From positions 496,001 through 560,000 of the forward strand of contig JPHH03000001.1 of the NCBI GenBank assembly GCA_000750105.3: a stretch of 64,000 bases of DNA, in the 5' to 3' direction. Shown one piece after another: positions 53,283-64,000 of this stretch. Positions within the stretch are counted from its first letter, which is position 1, and each line of letters starts with the position of its first letter. The notes under the pieces were generated by a model. The model made no database searches. It saw only the letters and a list, made by a program, of their open reading frames with translations, and was not told the DNA's origin. This DNA is from Tolypocladium sp. Sup5 PDA-1 (taxonomy: Eukaryota > Ascomycota > Sordariomycetes > Hypocreales > Ophiocordycipitaceae). The position numbers were made by a program, and so were the translations under genes.

Positions 53283-54725
53283 TCATGTAAACGTAATCTG
53301 CCTTCCCATCAAACTCCTATACGCATCGTCGACGGCCTTTCTCTTCTTCCGCTTCACCTCCTCGTCCTCATCGAGCTCTTCAGTCTCGTCTACATCGTCC
53401 GGCCCGGAATCATGCGGCATCCAGGCACGTATCTGTCCATCCAAATGAGCACTGTAGATTGCGCCAACCGAGTTCCCTCCACCCATGACAGGGCCAACTT
53501 GCCGACTGCCTCCGCCAGCGCCACGCCAGACGATGCTCGTGATGCGGTTCCTCCCCATCCCCCTCTCGCGGGGCCCCACAGGGTTCATCGCACCGGGGCT
53601 CCGCAGCCGCGTCACGACGTTCCCGTCGTGCAGATCGAGAACGAGAATCTCGTGGTCGTTGGGCCAGAAGAGAAGCTCGCGGTTGCTCGACAGCCCGGAA
53701 GGCGACACGAGGATGCTTGCCGTCTTGGCGTGCTGGTTCTGAACGACAGAGCCGAAGCTGGCGAGCGTGTTGGCTCCCGTGGCAGCATCCCACACCCTGA
53801 TACGCCGATCAAGTCCGGCCGACACTATGTACTTGCCATCGTCGGTCCACTGCAGCCCGTTTACCGCCTCGTCGTGAGCTTGTGCCGACGCCCGGAAATG
53901 CGGCATGCGATTCCAATCAGCACCGGAAGCTGCTGCGTGGCTGAACCGGTGTATGACGCCCAGTGAATCCTCCTGGTCGAGTTGTGCAATGACCCCGCCG
54001 GCTCGCCTTATGTCCCATATACGAGCTTTGCCGTCTGCATGGCCGCTCACGAGCACGTGCTCGTGGCGTGGGCTCCATGCCGTGCACAGCACGGGGCCTC
54101 CGTGTGCGACGAGCGCCTGGACGGCCGAGCCAGACTTGAGGTCCACCAGGCGCACATTCGAATGCTGGGTCGCGCAGGCGACAAGGAGGTGGTCGGCAAC
54201 GGGGCTCGTAGAGTGAGAGTATATAGTCGCGTTGAGGTCGAACTCGGCGGATAGGGCCGATCGTTGGGTGGACCACAGCTTGAGATACTTGTCGTACGAG
54301 CTCGAGAGGAAGGCATCGGGGTCGAACGGGTAGAACGCAAGATGCGTGATTCCGTGGCTATGGCCTCTCCCTCTCTGATCCGCAGTAGACCGCGCAACCG
54401 TGCTCACCGGCCTGAACGTGTAAAGCCCGTGCGGGTTGCCGCACGCCTCCAAGTCCCAGATCTTGATGGACCCCTCGGCGCCTCCCGACACGAGGATGCG
54501 CCCGTCGAACTTGTCGAGCGCCAGGCTGCTGACGCCGGCCCCGTGCGCGCGGATGTTGTGAGCCCTCTCGTCTACCCCGGACGCGGCTGGGCGCTGTAGA
54601 ACCTCGCCATTGAAGCGATGCTGCGGAGCGGGCGCAAAGGAGCGCAGGAGGTCGGATGCGACGGTTCGGGCGAGGTCGTGGGGACTGAGGTCGCCGGTCT
54701 CACGGGTGAGGAGGCGAGCCTGCAT
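53283..54725 (-). CDS. CSA: CSA/ERCC8-like WD40 protein (transcription-coupled repair)
   Basis: Single exon, 480 aa. The N-terminal leader is MQARLLTRETGDLSPHDLAR, as in fungal CSA proteins, followed by about seven WD40 blades: SGGAEGSIKIWDLEACGNPH, SSSYDKYLKLWSTQ, SGHADGKARIWDIRRAG, SAGLDRRIRVWDAATGAN and others. The tail is acidic then basic (DDVDETEELDEDEE, KRKKRKAVDD) and may serve nuclear entry. In the family, CSA is the substrate receptor of a DDB1-CUL4 ubiquitin ligase acting when RNA polymerase II stalls at DNA damage. The fission yeast ortholog is ckn1. Other WD40 proteins are possible, but length, the leader and the C-terminal basic tail favour CSA. It is divergent from the unrecognised gene. 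Confidence 0.85.
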   Translation of the reverse strand: MQARLLTRETGDLSPHDLARTVASDLLRSFAPAPQHRFNGEVLQRPAASGVDERAHNIRAHGAGVSSLALDKFDGRILVSGGAEGSIKIWDLEACGNPHGLYTFRPVSTVARSTADQRGRGHSHGITHLAFYPFDPDAFLSSSYDKYLKLWSTQRSALSAEFDLNATIYSHSTSPVADHLLVACATQHSNVRLVDLKSGSAVQALVAHGGPVLCTAWSPRHEHVLVSGHADGKARIWDIRRAGGVIAQLDQEDSLGVIHRFSHAAASGADWNRMPHFRASAQAHDEAVNGLQWTDDGKYIVSAGLDRRIRVWDAATGANTLASFGSVVQNQHAKTASILVSPSGLSSNRELLFWPNDHEILVLDLHDGNVVTRLRSPGAMNPVGPRERGMGRNRITSIVWRGAGGGSRQVGPVMGGGNSVGAIYSAHLDGQIRAWMPHDSGPDDVDETEELDEDEEVKRKKRKAVDDAYRSLMGRQITFT

Positions 54726-55102
54726 TCATCTGGCCCTCTGCGCAGCGGCGCGCAAGTAGACGAGGCGTCGCTAGGTTCGGAGGTGAGGGCCTACAGCAAT
54801 TGCTTCTCGTCGTGACACGGAGGGACTGCGATGGAGGTGCGTCGTGAGCATGGGCCAGGCTCCGGTGATGTCAGTGGTGGTGGAGCGACAACAGCACGAC
54901 GCGTTTAGTGGGCCACTAGCAGCCCCACATGGCAGAGCCTCAATTGCACGCAACAAAGTCTCGAGACTCACTCCTCCCTTCATCGATGGACCGTTGAAAC
55001 TCATCAATCTCCGTCTCTTCAAGCGGCAACGGAGCGTCTACAGATCGCAAAGGGCCGTATCACGCGAGTCGGACATCTCTACTCTCAGGGAACGATGAAA
55101 CA

Positions 55103-55999
55103 CGGCAGGTCTTGGACGGACAGACAAGCGCCTTGTTGGCCCAACTCGTGAGGCAACACACCGAGGAAATACTGGCTCGCCCTGCCGGGGGTTTATCAAC
55201 GAACAAACAGTCGAGGCCATGGAAACGCCAGAGGGTCAAGCCCACCCCGCTTTGGCGGCGGAACAGGACAAGCTGGACGTCCTGGAGCTGTCCGATGCCG
55301 ACGGTCCTCGCCAAGGGCGTCGTCGCCTCGCGACCGTCTTCGATGCCGTAGCAGGTGAGACGAGACACGAAATAAGCCGCCATCACGTGAAACTGACTCG
55401 ATGCAGGCAAGGTCTCGCGCCATGAAGCTCTCCGAGATGAGGCGACCGGGCGGAGGCAACACCCCACAGAGCAAGCCAGGATCATCAAACATTCCACTCG
55501 TCACACGCCCGCTGCCCCTGACGAAGTTCTCTTCCGGCGCAAGGGCGCGCCGCAGAGGTTCGCAGAGCACGATGTCTACAGCGCCCACGAGCGCGAACTC
55601 CCGCGCGGAGGCCGAGGCGTCCTGCCCGAGAGCGAGCTCCTCAAGGCGATCCACGCGTACTCAAGCAGGTTCTACGGCGCTCTAGATCGCGGCCGGCCCC
55701 ACCCCGACAGGCACAGCGTTGACGAGCGAAGCATGGACGAGACTGCGCTCTTGGCCTTTGGCATACTACTGGAGGAGGCAGGCCGGGAGGCGCTCGGGCG
55801 CCGGGGCGACCTGGTCTTCACAGAGGGAGCTGACGAACACGCAGGCGGCTCCAGCAGCGGAGATGAGGTGGCGCGAGGTGATAAGAGCCGTGGGGAAGCG
55901 GTCGTTGGTTACCAAGAGGTCGGGTCCTGGAAGAGGCCCAACAGAGGGCCGAAGAGGAGGAAAGTGGCGAAACAAGAGGACGAAGACGGCCAAGAATGA
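55103..55999 (+). CDS. Unrecognised nuclear-type protein; last two exons, 5' end unresolved
   Basis: Two exons can be supported: one ending at 55354 and one from 55407 to 55999, joined by an intron (gtgaga, branch ctgac, acceptor gatgcag). The join reads ATVFDAVA|GKVSRHEALRDEA. The first resolved exon carries RGFINEQTVEAMETPEGQAH and KLDVLELSDADGPRQG. The second carries DEVLFRRKGAPQRFAEHDVY, LPESELLKAIHAYSSRFYGA and SMDETALLAFGILLEEAGRE, then a polar tail with basic KRPNRGPKRRKVAK, probably a nuclear localisation signal. The start is not settled; exons between 54831 and about 55100 are likely (a frame at 54850-55098 is open). I do not recognise the family. It looks like a conserved nuclear or transcription-related protein, but this is not established. 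Confidence 0.65.
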
Positions 56000-58900
56000 G
56001 CCGGCCTAGATCCCCGGGAGAAGAGAGGGGGGGGAGGGGTTGCTGGGCAATTTACCAAAGCGGCGTGAGGCGGTGGCGATGCTGAAGTAGCGACATGAAG
56101 ATTTTCAAGCAGTTTGTTGTTGGGACATGGGCTTCGGGGCCGTGTCCTATGTAACATGTTGGCGATGTTCACGTTGGCTGGTTGGTGCGCCTATCGAGTA
56201 CACATGGGGTGGGCTTGGGCTTGGGGGTTCTCAACGTTGGAAGAACGAGACATGGGGCTTTATTGGCACGAACGTATTCCAGATCGCGGGCCTGGAACCC
56301 ATGCGGTTGGTTGTTGTATTGCTGTTGAGTGACATGAGCTGGAGAACGTTGAAGGCGACCCCATGTTTCATTAAATCTCCAATCGCCCTATGCTTTCCCC
56401 CAGCCTTACGGGAACGTGTCTGAGACGCACAGGGCAGTTGACTACGACGCAGCTCCGCAGGGACTCTCCGTCTCGCACCGTCACAGAGGCAACCGTTCAC
56501 AACGCCGAAGCTGCGCGGTAGTACGGTGCGTATCTGCCATTGAGTCTTGCACATTCACGCAGTGCAGAAACCTCGAATCAGGAATACTACCGTTGCTCTC
56601 TGCTCTCGGGGTGACAACGTCGGCATTCGGGATCGCCGCAGCGTGTGAAGAGTTGCCAAGCTGTACGAGTACAGCCAGTGTGGTTTTTCTTGTTGGTCGA
56701 CGATGTGTTGGCGGAAACACTTGAGACTTCTGCACAGAGCCCGTTCACTCTTCAATTTGTGCGTGGCAGTGTGCGTGTGCTTGTATTACGCCAAGCCATT
56801 CGTTGCAGCGTACGTACTCCGTAACTCTTGAGAATCAGTAGACACAATGACAACCATGGAACCGTCAAGAGTAGACTACGTCACCGGGTGACCACCTCAA
56901 ACGGAGCTGCCTACCCTGCATCGCGGAGGGATGTTCTCTCAACAGTGGCAGCGTCGGCCGTCGGAACGGTCACACACACACAAACGCACACACGGACACC
57001 GTTGACGGCCAACATGCAGGTCCGTCACACACAGTAATGCAAGCGCCCGCGTATGCACATGTACGCGTGCGGCATGCACCAACGCCCCGGCCGACGCCCT
57101 CCAGAGGCTCCAGAGGCTTCAGAGGCTTCCGGCCCCCGAGCAGCGCTGCAGCGGCGTTCTCCTCACCCACACCGTCAGAAACGCCATCTCGTTCTGTAAT
57201 AACGATCAAACGGCGCCGTAGCTGACCGATTCCCATCCGATCTGACGGCTCCAGCGATCGGGCGACGCTGACAGGACGCCTCGCGACCGTCCCCCATCGG
57301 CAGGGGTCCTGGATGTCGGAGACGTCAGAAAAGCTTGATGCTGGCCGCGCTGGGGGAGGAGCCTTGTGCGACGCGGCGGGGGAGCCCTCGAGGCTGAGGG
57401 CCCTATGGGGGCGCCTCGCTTGCTTCGGAGTTGACGGCAGTATCAGACAATGGCTTGGTCGATTATTCTCCTTGATATTGCTCGCCGGCTAACCGCCTCC
57501 CGTTTGGCCCAGGCGGATTGAGCAGCTTCGTACGCGCAGTCTCCGGACAGGCACAGAAGATGAAGCCGGGATCGGATCCTTGTCCAGGCTGTGTTTCCAG
57601 CCGCCGTACGCAGTAGAGGCTCAGCCCAACAGAGAATGACCCCCCAAGTAAATTTCCGCCGCTCCGAGGAAGGCCGGCGCCGCTACTCCGTACACATCAC
57701 CAACACGCGTGACCGGAAATAGAGCAAGCACGCGATGGACCAGGTTCCGCCGTAGTACCTGTACTGTAATATGTACCTAATACCTCCGTTACCTCCGTAG
57801 GGAGGCGTCTGCGGGTGCGACGGGTGGTGCGTAGCTGCGTACTTCGTACCGTAGCTCGATGCGCCGCCCCCGAATCACCACGTCGGAGCCGACTTGGATG
57901 TCCGGCGGGCGGGCGGCTTGGTCACATGAGGCGTGGGTGAAATTTGCCCGTAATTCTAGAAGTCCATTGCGGAATTCCATCTAGGTGCATCCGAGCAGGC
58001 GGCGCAAGCCAGGTTCACCCTCCCCATCCCCCATCCCCCATCCGTCGTCGGGGCCCCGGGGGAAGCTGATCCAGAAGGCTGCAGCCGTCCATACGCGAGT
58101 GCCTCATCGGGTGTGCACGCTCGCGCATTCAGCTCGTCACCGTAAACCCCCATCCGCTGACGGCGTTGGCACCGATACGGACCCGTAGAAAACCTGCCTC
58201 ACCGCGCTCACGAGAAGCCCAGAACGTGGCAAGGCGTGCCCATCGGTGCGTGTTGGTTCCTGGATCGGGAAGCTCCACGACTGGACCCTGGCGTTGGCCG
58301 GCCGTGGCTTTGGAACGTTGATCGCGGGCATCGACGTCCAGGCCGCGGTGACACGGCCTTGCGGTACGGCGGCAGGTAGGCAAGGCTTGTTGGAGGGCCA
58401 TCTGTGCGAGGTGTTTGCCGCCACTTGTTGAACGTCTGCCACGTGGTTGTTGTCTCGCGGCCTGCGGTTGTCGCCTCCTCATACCCGTTGCTGCACAACC
58501 ACAAGTTCCACAGCCAAGCCTCTCGTCCGTCCGTGGCAGGGGAATTCGCCGTGAAGCAGTTCTTGACAGGGTCATCGGACACTTGTCACACGCCCACGAT
58601 AACTGGGAGCGTTCGTCAGGTTCCGTCATGGTAGTTGCAATTCTTGGCGTTACAAACCCTCATATCCATTATCCGCCGCGCCGCCGTCTCGTCATTTGCA
58701 CACCGGGCCTGAAACGAACCGGCCCATGGTCGTTGCCCTTGCCAATGGCTCGATCCCTCACGTCCACCAGGTTTCCGCAAGATCGTGACGCGAATCCCCC
58801 TCCAACCGGCCGTCGCCAGCTCTTCAGTGAGCTGACGAGGTCGCATCCACGGCCTCAGCGAGCCCACGCCGCCCCGCTGTCATGCAGTTCTGTGACAATC

Positions 58901-61900
58901 CTCGTCCGATGCCGTCTTCACCAACAGCGCCCTGAGGCTGAGAAGTCCTCCCGTGTTGCATTCGTTTCATCCCGGCCGTTCCTTGATCTCAGGTTGGACA
59001 GCGCGCGTCAGAAGGGAAGAAGAATCGTGCAGATGACATCGTGTTGTGATACTCTGCAAAAGCCCGGTTGGTGGAGACGTGAGCGGCGGCAGCAACTCGC
59101 TCCTGCAGACAACACCAAATAGCGCCCGTCCACTTGTAACAGGCGGCCATCGATATCGATGGTCATATCGTGTTGGTCCCAGATGGACCCGCGTCCACAC
59201 CAAGAGATGACACCGCTAGGCGCGCACCCGCACGTCACAGCACCGTCGTATTTTCCTTCTGGAGACGCGAGAGAACTTGACAAGTCATTCTCTTTGCGCC
59301 AGTATCGGTGCGTGTGCGTGTCTCCTGGTGGAGCGGCGCGCGGAGCCTTGAAAGGGTGCAATGGGGGAGTTTCTATCCGTATAACCAAGCAACCAAGATT
59401 TGAGTTGGCGGCGCAAAAGACACTGCCAGCGAAGTTGAAAGGAATAAGAAAAAAAAAGTAAAAAGGTAAAAAGCAAGAACAGCTCACGAGGCTCCTACGC
59501 TTGCTTTTTGCCCAGATGGGGCACCGTTGCTCGCGCCGCAAGACAGCGTTGGCGTCGCTGCGGATGTAACAATGCAATTGTCAAAGCTTGGATTTTTGTC
59601 TGTTGGACGGGGGTGACGAAAGTCCCAAAGTGGCATTCGTCTGCGTGGTTGCATGACAGCAGGCTGCTGTTATGCTCTTCTCTGGGCCTGGAATCCATGC
59701 GGTTGGTTACTGTAACAAGTGGCCATCCAGAGACAACAGAGGCGTGTCAACTGCTGGTTGTGTCCGTCTTCGTTGCAGCACTTGCTGCTGGCCGCTCCCG
59801 CAACCCAACCGCGGCGGCGCCTCGTCGGCCGGGAACGACTCTTTCCGGACAAGCGAACTGATAATTGGTTTACATCGATGGTCGATTCTGCAAGAGAATA
59901 CGAGAAACCTTCTTCTCTCAACTGCGGCGAGGCGTAAACCGCACCTTGCCGCAATGTCGAGGAGCTCAAGGATCACCGAGACGAAGTGGCATTCGTGGTC
60001 CCCCTTGGGTCAAACAGGAGCGCGGGATGGGATGGGATGCCGTGTACGGAGTACTGCGTAAGCGAGCACGCCTCGCCCGCGTGGGCGGCAGTCGACAGCC
60101 ACAAAACGCCATGCCATGGGCCATCTCTGCGAGCGTGGCGATCATTGTCTCGAACACCCACATTTCAAGACATTCAGCATTCCGCGATGGCTATGAAAAA
60201 AGCAAGCCCTGCGAAGAAAAGAAAAAGAAGAAGCCGGGGCCCCAAATTGCGCAGTCGCCGAGGCGCCACTCGCGTCAACGTGGAGGACGACGATCATGGG
60301 CCAGGGGTGCCTGGGTGCTGTCCATCTGGGTTCACGGTGCCAGCGGAATGCCGCGGTCACCGCGGTGCTCCGAACGTACGGAGTAGTCCGTCCTCGTTTT
60401 GTGGTGGAACCGTCTCGTCGTTGAGGCTCAAGTCGCCAGGCCATGGAGGACGTCGCCAGCCGCCAGCCGTGTTTCTGCGCTTTGTCTGGACCTTTTGACT
60501 GTCTGAGGCACAGCTGCAGATGACAGACGGTAACATGCCGTCCCATTCCTTCTCCACGTTTCATACATGCAGGTAGCGGTGATACTGTGCTATCAAAAGG
60601 TGTGACGGAGAACCCAACAACGAGTCGGCAACTGTCTGAAAAGCACACGCACAACTGAGGAACCCGCGCGTTCGTACGACTCCTTGATGTCAAGGCACGT
60701 TTTGCTACAGGCACACCTACCTGGCCAGCCATCCTGTGTCTTTTCGGTGCCTGCAGTCCGTAGACAGAGTACGACGTCGTGTACTCCGTACGGTGCTTGC
60801 AACCCTTCGTCTCCAGTTCCTGAGACTCCGTGCTTGGTGGCAGCGCCACCCTTGGCAGGTTGCAACGTCATTTTTGTCATTCTGAACACACACCTTCAGG
60901 TAGGGCGACCAGGAGAGCCTTGTTTAGCAAGGCTTGTGAGAGGCTCGTTTAGCCCAGACCCGAGTCGTCGGTGCCAGTCGTGTCCTTGGCAGGGCGTTTG
61001 CAGGGCATTTGGTGCGGTTCCTAATGGAAGCCTGGCGCCTCCGCTCCGCCATGCAGCTGTAATACTCCAGAGGTTTGCGCCAAGCTCCCCAGGTACCTGG
61101 CAAAACTCGACACAACGGGCTGCTCGTTAGTGTTCTCATGATTCAAGGCACATTGAGACGAATGCCATGTTCAAACGACCGAGGAGAGCATTTCAAATGA
61201 CAAGGCAAATACCGGAAGAAAGGTGGCTGAAGGCTGCCGACCACCACACGTGGCACGGGCGACCCCGTTCCCGTTCCTCGTTCCCGCACGGCGCTCCGTG
61301 ATCCGCTAGTTCCGGGCCAAAAGTCTAAGTAAGGCCACGGCGATCCCAAGAGCAGCACATTGTGACCAAGAAATGGTTGATATCATTAAGGGGCTGCCGT
61401 GAAGTGCTCCGTCATCTGGAAATCGTTGGCGGAATTCTCCGTAGAGGCGCACGGCACAACAGGATCCTCGTTTATGCCCTCGCAATGCCCAACAATCTCG
61501 TCGACAGCTATTAGTCCGTACCCGTGTCGGTATAGCGTAGGCGAGAGGAAACGCTAGGCCAAGAGCACGGGCGGGCGGCAACTCGCCCGTGTCATCATTC
61601 CATCAAGGAAGAAACGGCCGCCAGGGAGGGCATCACGAGTCGCCCAAACAACGTCTAGGTATCGGACTTGGTGCCTGACTTGAAGTTCTCGTTTGGGCTC
61701 CGTTTTTAGCACCAGCTAGGCGCAGCAACCTGCTGCTTTGGGGCCCGCCGTTGCGCCGCTGAACTTTATCAGGCCCTGTCTGGTGCCATGCAGGAACCAT
61801 GCAGCCACAATGCCGCACCTGTGATGGGAATTGTGACGACAATCCAGGAGCTTGGTCCTCGTCGGCGATAGTGACTCTTGAGCCCCTTGCATGAGACCGT

Positions 61901-64000
61901 TGGACCGCAGAAATGTCATTGTCGTCGACTCGTCGCAAGCACAGAGCCAACACGATGTCGGCCCGGAACATCATTCCGGGGTTGCGTCAAACTCACATGA
62001 GCAGGCTTGCCTGCGGGAGAACCGCTTCAATGTGGGCCGACTGTGTCCAGACTCCAGACTCAGGCCACCGAGTGCCCAATGTTGCCCTCCTTTCGTTGGG
62101 CAAATTGGCACGCTGTTGGCCGCTCCTGGATAGAGATGTGGTGTATGTACGCACTACCAACGGAGGAGTGCTATCTCGTAGCTCAGGTGGTAGCCCTTGA
62201 CCCGCGACCCGCTCGCGTTCGCGAGTTTGACATTCTGAGCTGGCCGAGACGCGAGGGGACGACGTTCTGGCCTGGTGGCGCTCCGCTGTTCTCTCCACTT
62301 GAGGGGCGGCGAGGCGAAGAACCTGAATCGAAGCCAGCCTGGACATGCATTGTGTCTGGAGACGGCACGTCACGAGAAAGCCGTTTTTGGAGGCGTCAGA
62401 AACTGCCCGCAATATGTACCGGCTCAAACCTGGAACATAGGCCTGTTGAAGCACAGGTTGCCGCGACCCCGCAGGCCAGGTCCGCTTCGGAGGTGTTCAA
62501 CCTAGAGGCTGTCAGCCTGTCGTCCGAGGAAATTCAGGCATGAAGATTGTCGTGACAGCCATCAAGGAAGAGCGAAGCTCCCCCTGGCGCGTGTTGAGGC
62601 TATTGAAGGGTGCTATAACTGCCGAAACTCAGACTCGGTCCGCTGGCGATAATTACGTATTCGCCCAAAGTGGAAAACCGTGACCTCGCCTGTGTCACGT
62701 CCCTCGCCCCGAGTGCCACGAGCCAGGTCTCCAGCACTGACTGGTCCGTGTTGCGCAATCTCTGCGGGGAGACCCTTGCCCGCACAGCCGAAGTGCATGA
62801 TAAACGACGCACGAACCACTGTGCAGCCACTCCGTCACTGTGATTGCAGTGCTTTAATGAGCAGCCTGGCCACGGCGTTCGCTGAAGAGGAGTCGTGGAC
62901 AAGCCCAATCACCCGCTGTAATCGATCCTCTGCACCGTGCGGAGTACGGGTACGTCGTTATACGGGTTCCTGCTGTGACGAAGACTTCGGCCCAGATTCG
63001 GTAATTACTGACCCAAGACAAAGCTGGTTGGTGTACTCCGTACTTACGAGTAGGGAAAACCCGCGAAGGGGCGTCCATCTGTTTGAAAAATTGCTGCCCA
63101 GATGGATGGATGGATGGGGCCGTGGAGGGCCGTAGAGGACCGTGACGGTCGCAGAAAGGCGGTGCATTGCATTGTGATTTGTGACTGATTGACTGGCACA
63201 CGCCTGTACAAGTATGTATCAGCAAAAGGTCGGCCTTGCCGTCTTGTCTGTCATGATTTGAAATCTCGACTCGGACTGCAACGAAGTGCTTCGTATGAAT
63301 GTACGGACGTATGGGGGAGACATAGCGAATGCAGTGAGCCTCATCAATCTTCAGGAGCCCGGGACGCCATGGATCATGGCACAGGACACCGGAGGTGGTG
63401 CATGCGCGGGTGCGTTGTGCATGCTCTGGCTTGCGCTGGCTGGGCCGGGAGCCCGGACGGCGGAGGAGTCTCGAATCTAAGATGCGGTCGGCAATGTCAC
63501 GTCATGGCCGGCAACTGGCGAGTGATGGACATTGCTCATGCAGCTCGCCTGGGTTGAGGCGCAAATCATTGGGCGTGGCCCAGGTCGTGTCCACCAAAGA
63601 AACACCTGGTGACCTCTGGTCCGCGGTAGGATGCTCTAGTTTCGCCGGCAATTGCATGCCTCTCGTCTCAGGGTTGGATACAGGATGGCATCGGTGCTGT
63701 CGCCGAGGGCGGAAGACTGCGCTGAGGCGTTTGTTCATCAATATCCCTCGCGAAACTGCACTGTGGGGTGCTTCGTGTCGGAAAACCTGCGCCCCAGTGC
63801 GCGTCGGCGCGATGGCTGGAAGTATTATTAGTGGCAGCGGGCCGCAAGAGCAGTACGTACGACCCACACAGGGTGCTTGGTGCCAACTGCCAGGGCATCA
63901 AGCGACAGTGGGAGGCCGGGAGATGATCCTCGTGGAGGATTGGCGCATTCAAGTCAAGAGCACTGACTCGACGGCAGCAGACGAGGGGTTTCTCTGGCCA
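56000..64000. other. Gene-free region of about 8 kb
   Basis: No supportable protein or RNA gene was found. Frames of up to 235 codons (58415-59122, 58129-58629, 60142-60849, 62007-62543) overlap opposing frames, lack domains and have shadow-like composition. Base composition is not AT-rich, so it is not a typical RIP-mutated block. It contains short repeats: a 9-mer tactccgta (finding below), a 25-bp pair at 56288/59684 and a 9-mer tandem near 57102-57129. No telomeric TTAGGG array was seen. Confidence 0.6.
57102..57129. repeat. Short tandem repeat (cagaggctt)
   Basis: Three imperfect tandem units of about nine bases (cagaggctccagaggcttca...). It lies in the gene-free block. Confidence 0.7.

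Noticed and set aside
55112..55351. Alternative frame (QTSALLAQLVRQHTEEILA...) overlapping the first resolved exon of the unrecognised gene
   Set aside because: It runs into a stop at the intron and does not join in phase to the well-supported last exon; the shifted frame (RGFINEQTVEAME...) does.
58129..59122. Overlapping 166- and 235-codon frames in the gene-free block
   Set aside because: The opposite-strand overlap, Arg/Ser/Pro-rich translation and lack of any motif argue against coding.
62165..62240. tRNA-like stretch (tagctcaggtggtagc) resembling an A box
   Set aside because: No B box at the right distance and no pairing acceptor stem, so it is not a tRNA gene.

Overview
The window is nuclear DNA of a filamentous ascomycete. 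Genes carry short introns (about 45-80 nt, mostly GT...AG with a CTAAC/CTGAC-like branch site), coding regions are GC-rich, neighbouring genes are unrelated and transcribed independently from both strands, and typical fungal proteins are present (Nup85 with an acidic N-terminus, Aco2-type aconitase, fungal-type Atg5, OXP1-type 5-oxoprolinase). A Sordariomycete, probably Hypocreales, is my guess from protein style only. Exon joins below were worked out by eye from frame, splice signals and family expectation.

Layout. 0-16 kb: 3' end of a cytochrome b5-like gene, a PLP group II decarboxylase, a UPF0390/DUF2462 protein, a dynamin-like GTPase, a SCYL1/Cex1-type pseudokinase, an unrecognised 373-aa protein, and an Aco2/AcoB-type mitochondrial aconitase. 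16-28 kb: Nup85, S-(hydroxymethyl)glutathione dehydrogenase, a cytochrome P450, endonuclease III (NTH1), and a 72-aa AN1 zinc-finger protein. 28-31.5 kb: gene-poor, ending in two tandem intron-containing tRNA-His(GTG) genes. 31.5-46 kb: an AidB-like acyl-CoA dehydrogenase, a small secreted cysteine-rich protein, an ADGF-type adenosine deaminase, an NmrA-like reductase and 5-oxoprolinase. 47.6-56 kb: a four-helix MARVEL-like membrane protein, a Gly/Thr/His-rich repeat protein resembling hydrophilins, ATG5, a CSA/ERCC8-like WD40 protein and an unrecognised nuclear-type protein. 56-64 kb: about 8 kb with no supportable gene.

The genes are mainly housekeeping: organelle membrane dynamics and trafficking (dynamin, SCYL1), nuclear pore, lysine/TCA metabolism, formaldehyde and glutathione metabolism (SFA1, OXP1), DNA repair (NTH1, CSA), autophagy (ATG5). 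I see no biosynthetic cluster, CRISPR, plasmid or viral element. The less ordinary signals are (1) a dispersed repeat family with a shared 3' end, one copy carrying a perfect Pol III B-box core and one forming a 19-bp fold-back, (2) a 9-nt motif recurring mainly in the gene-free 56-64 kb block, (3) the internally repeated stress-type protein at 49.8 kb, (4) paired tRNA-His genes with identical bodies but different introns and a shared acceptor-stem mismatch, and (5) GC-AG and stopless 3n introns.
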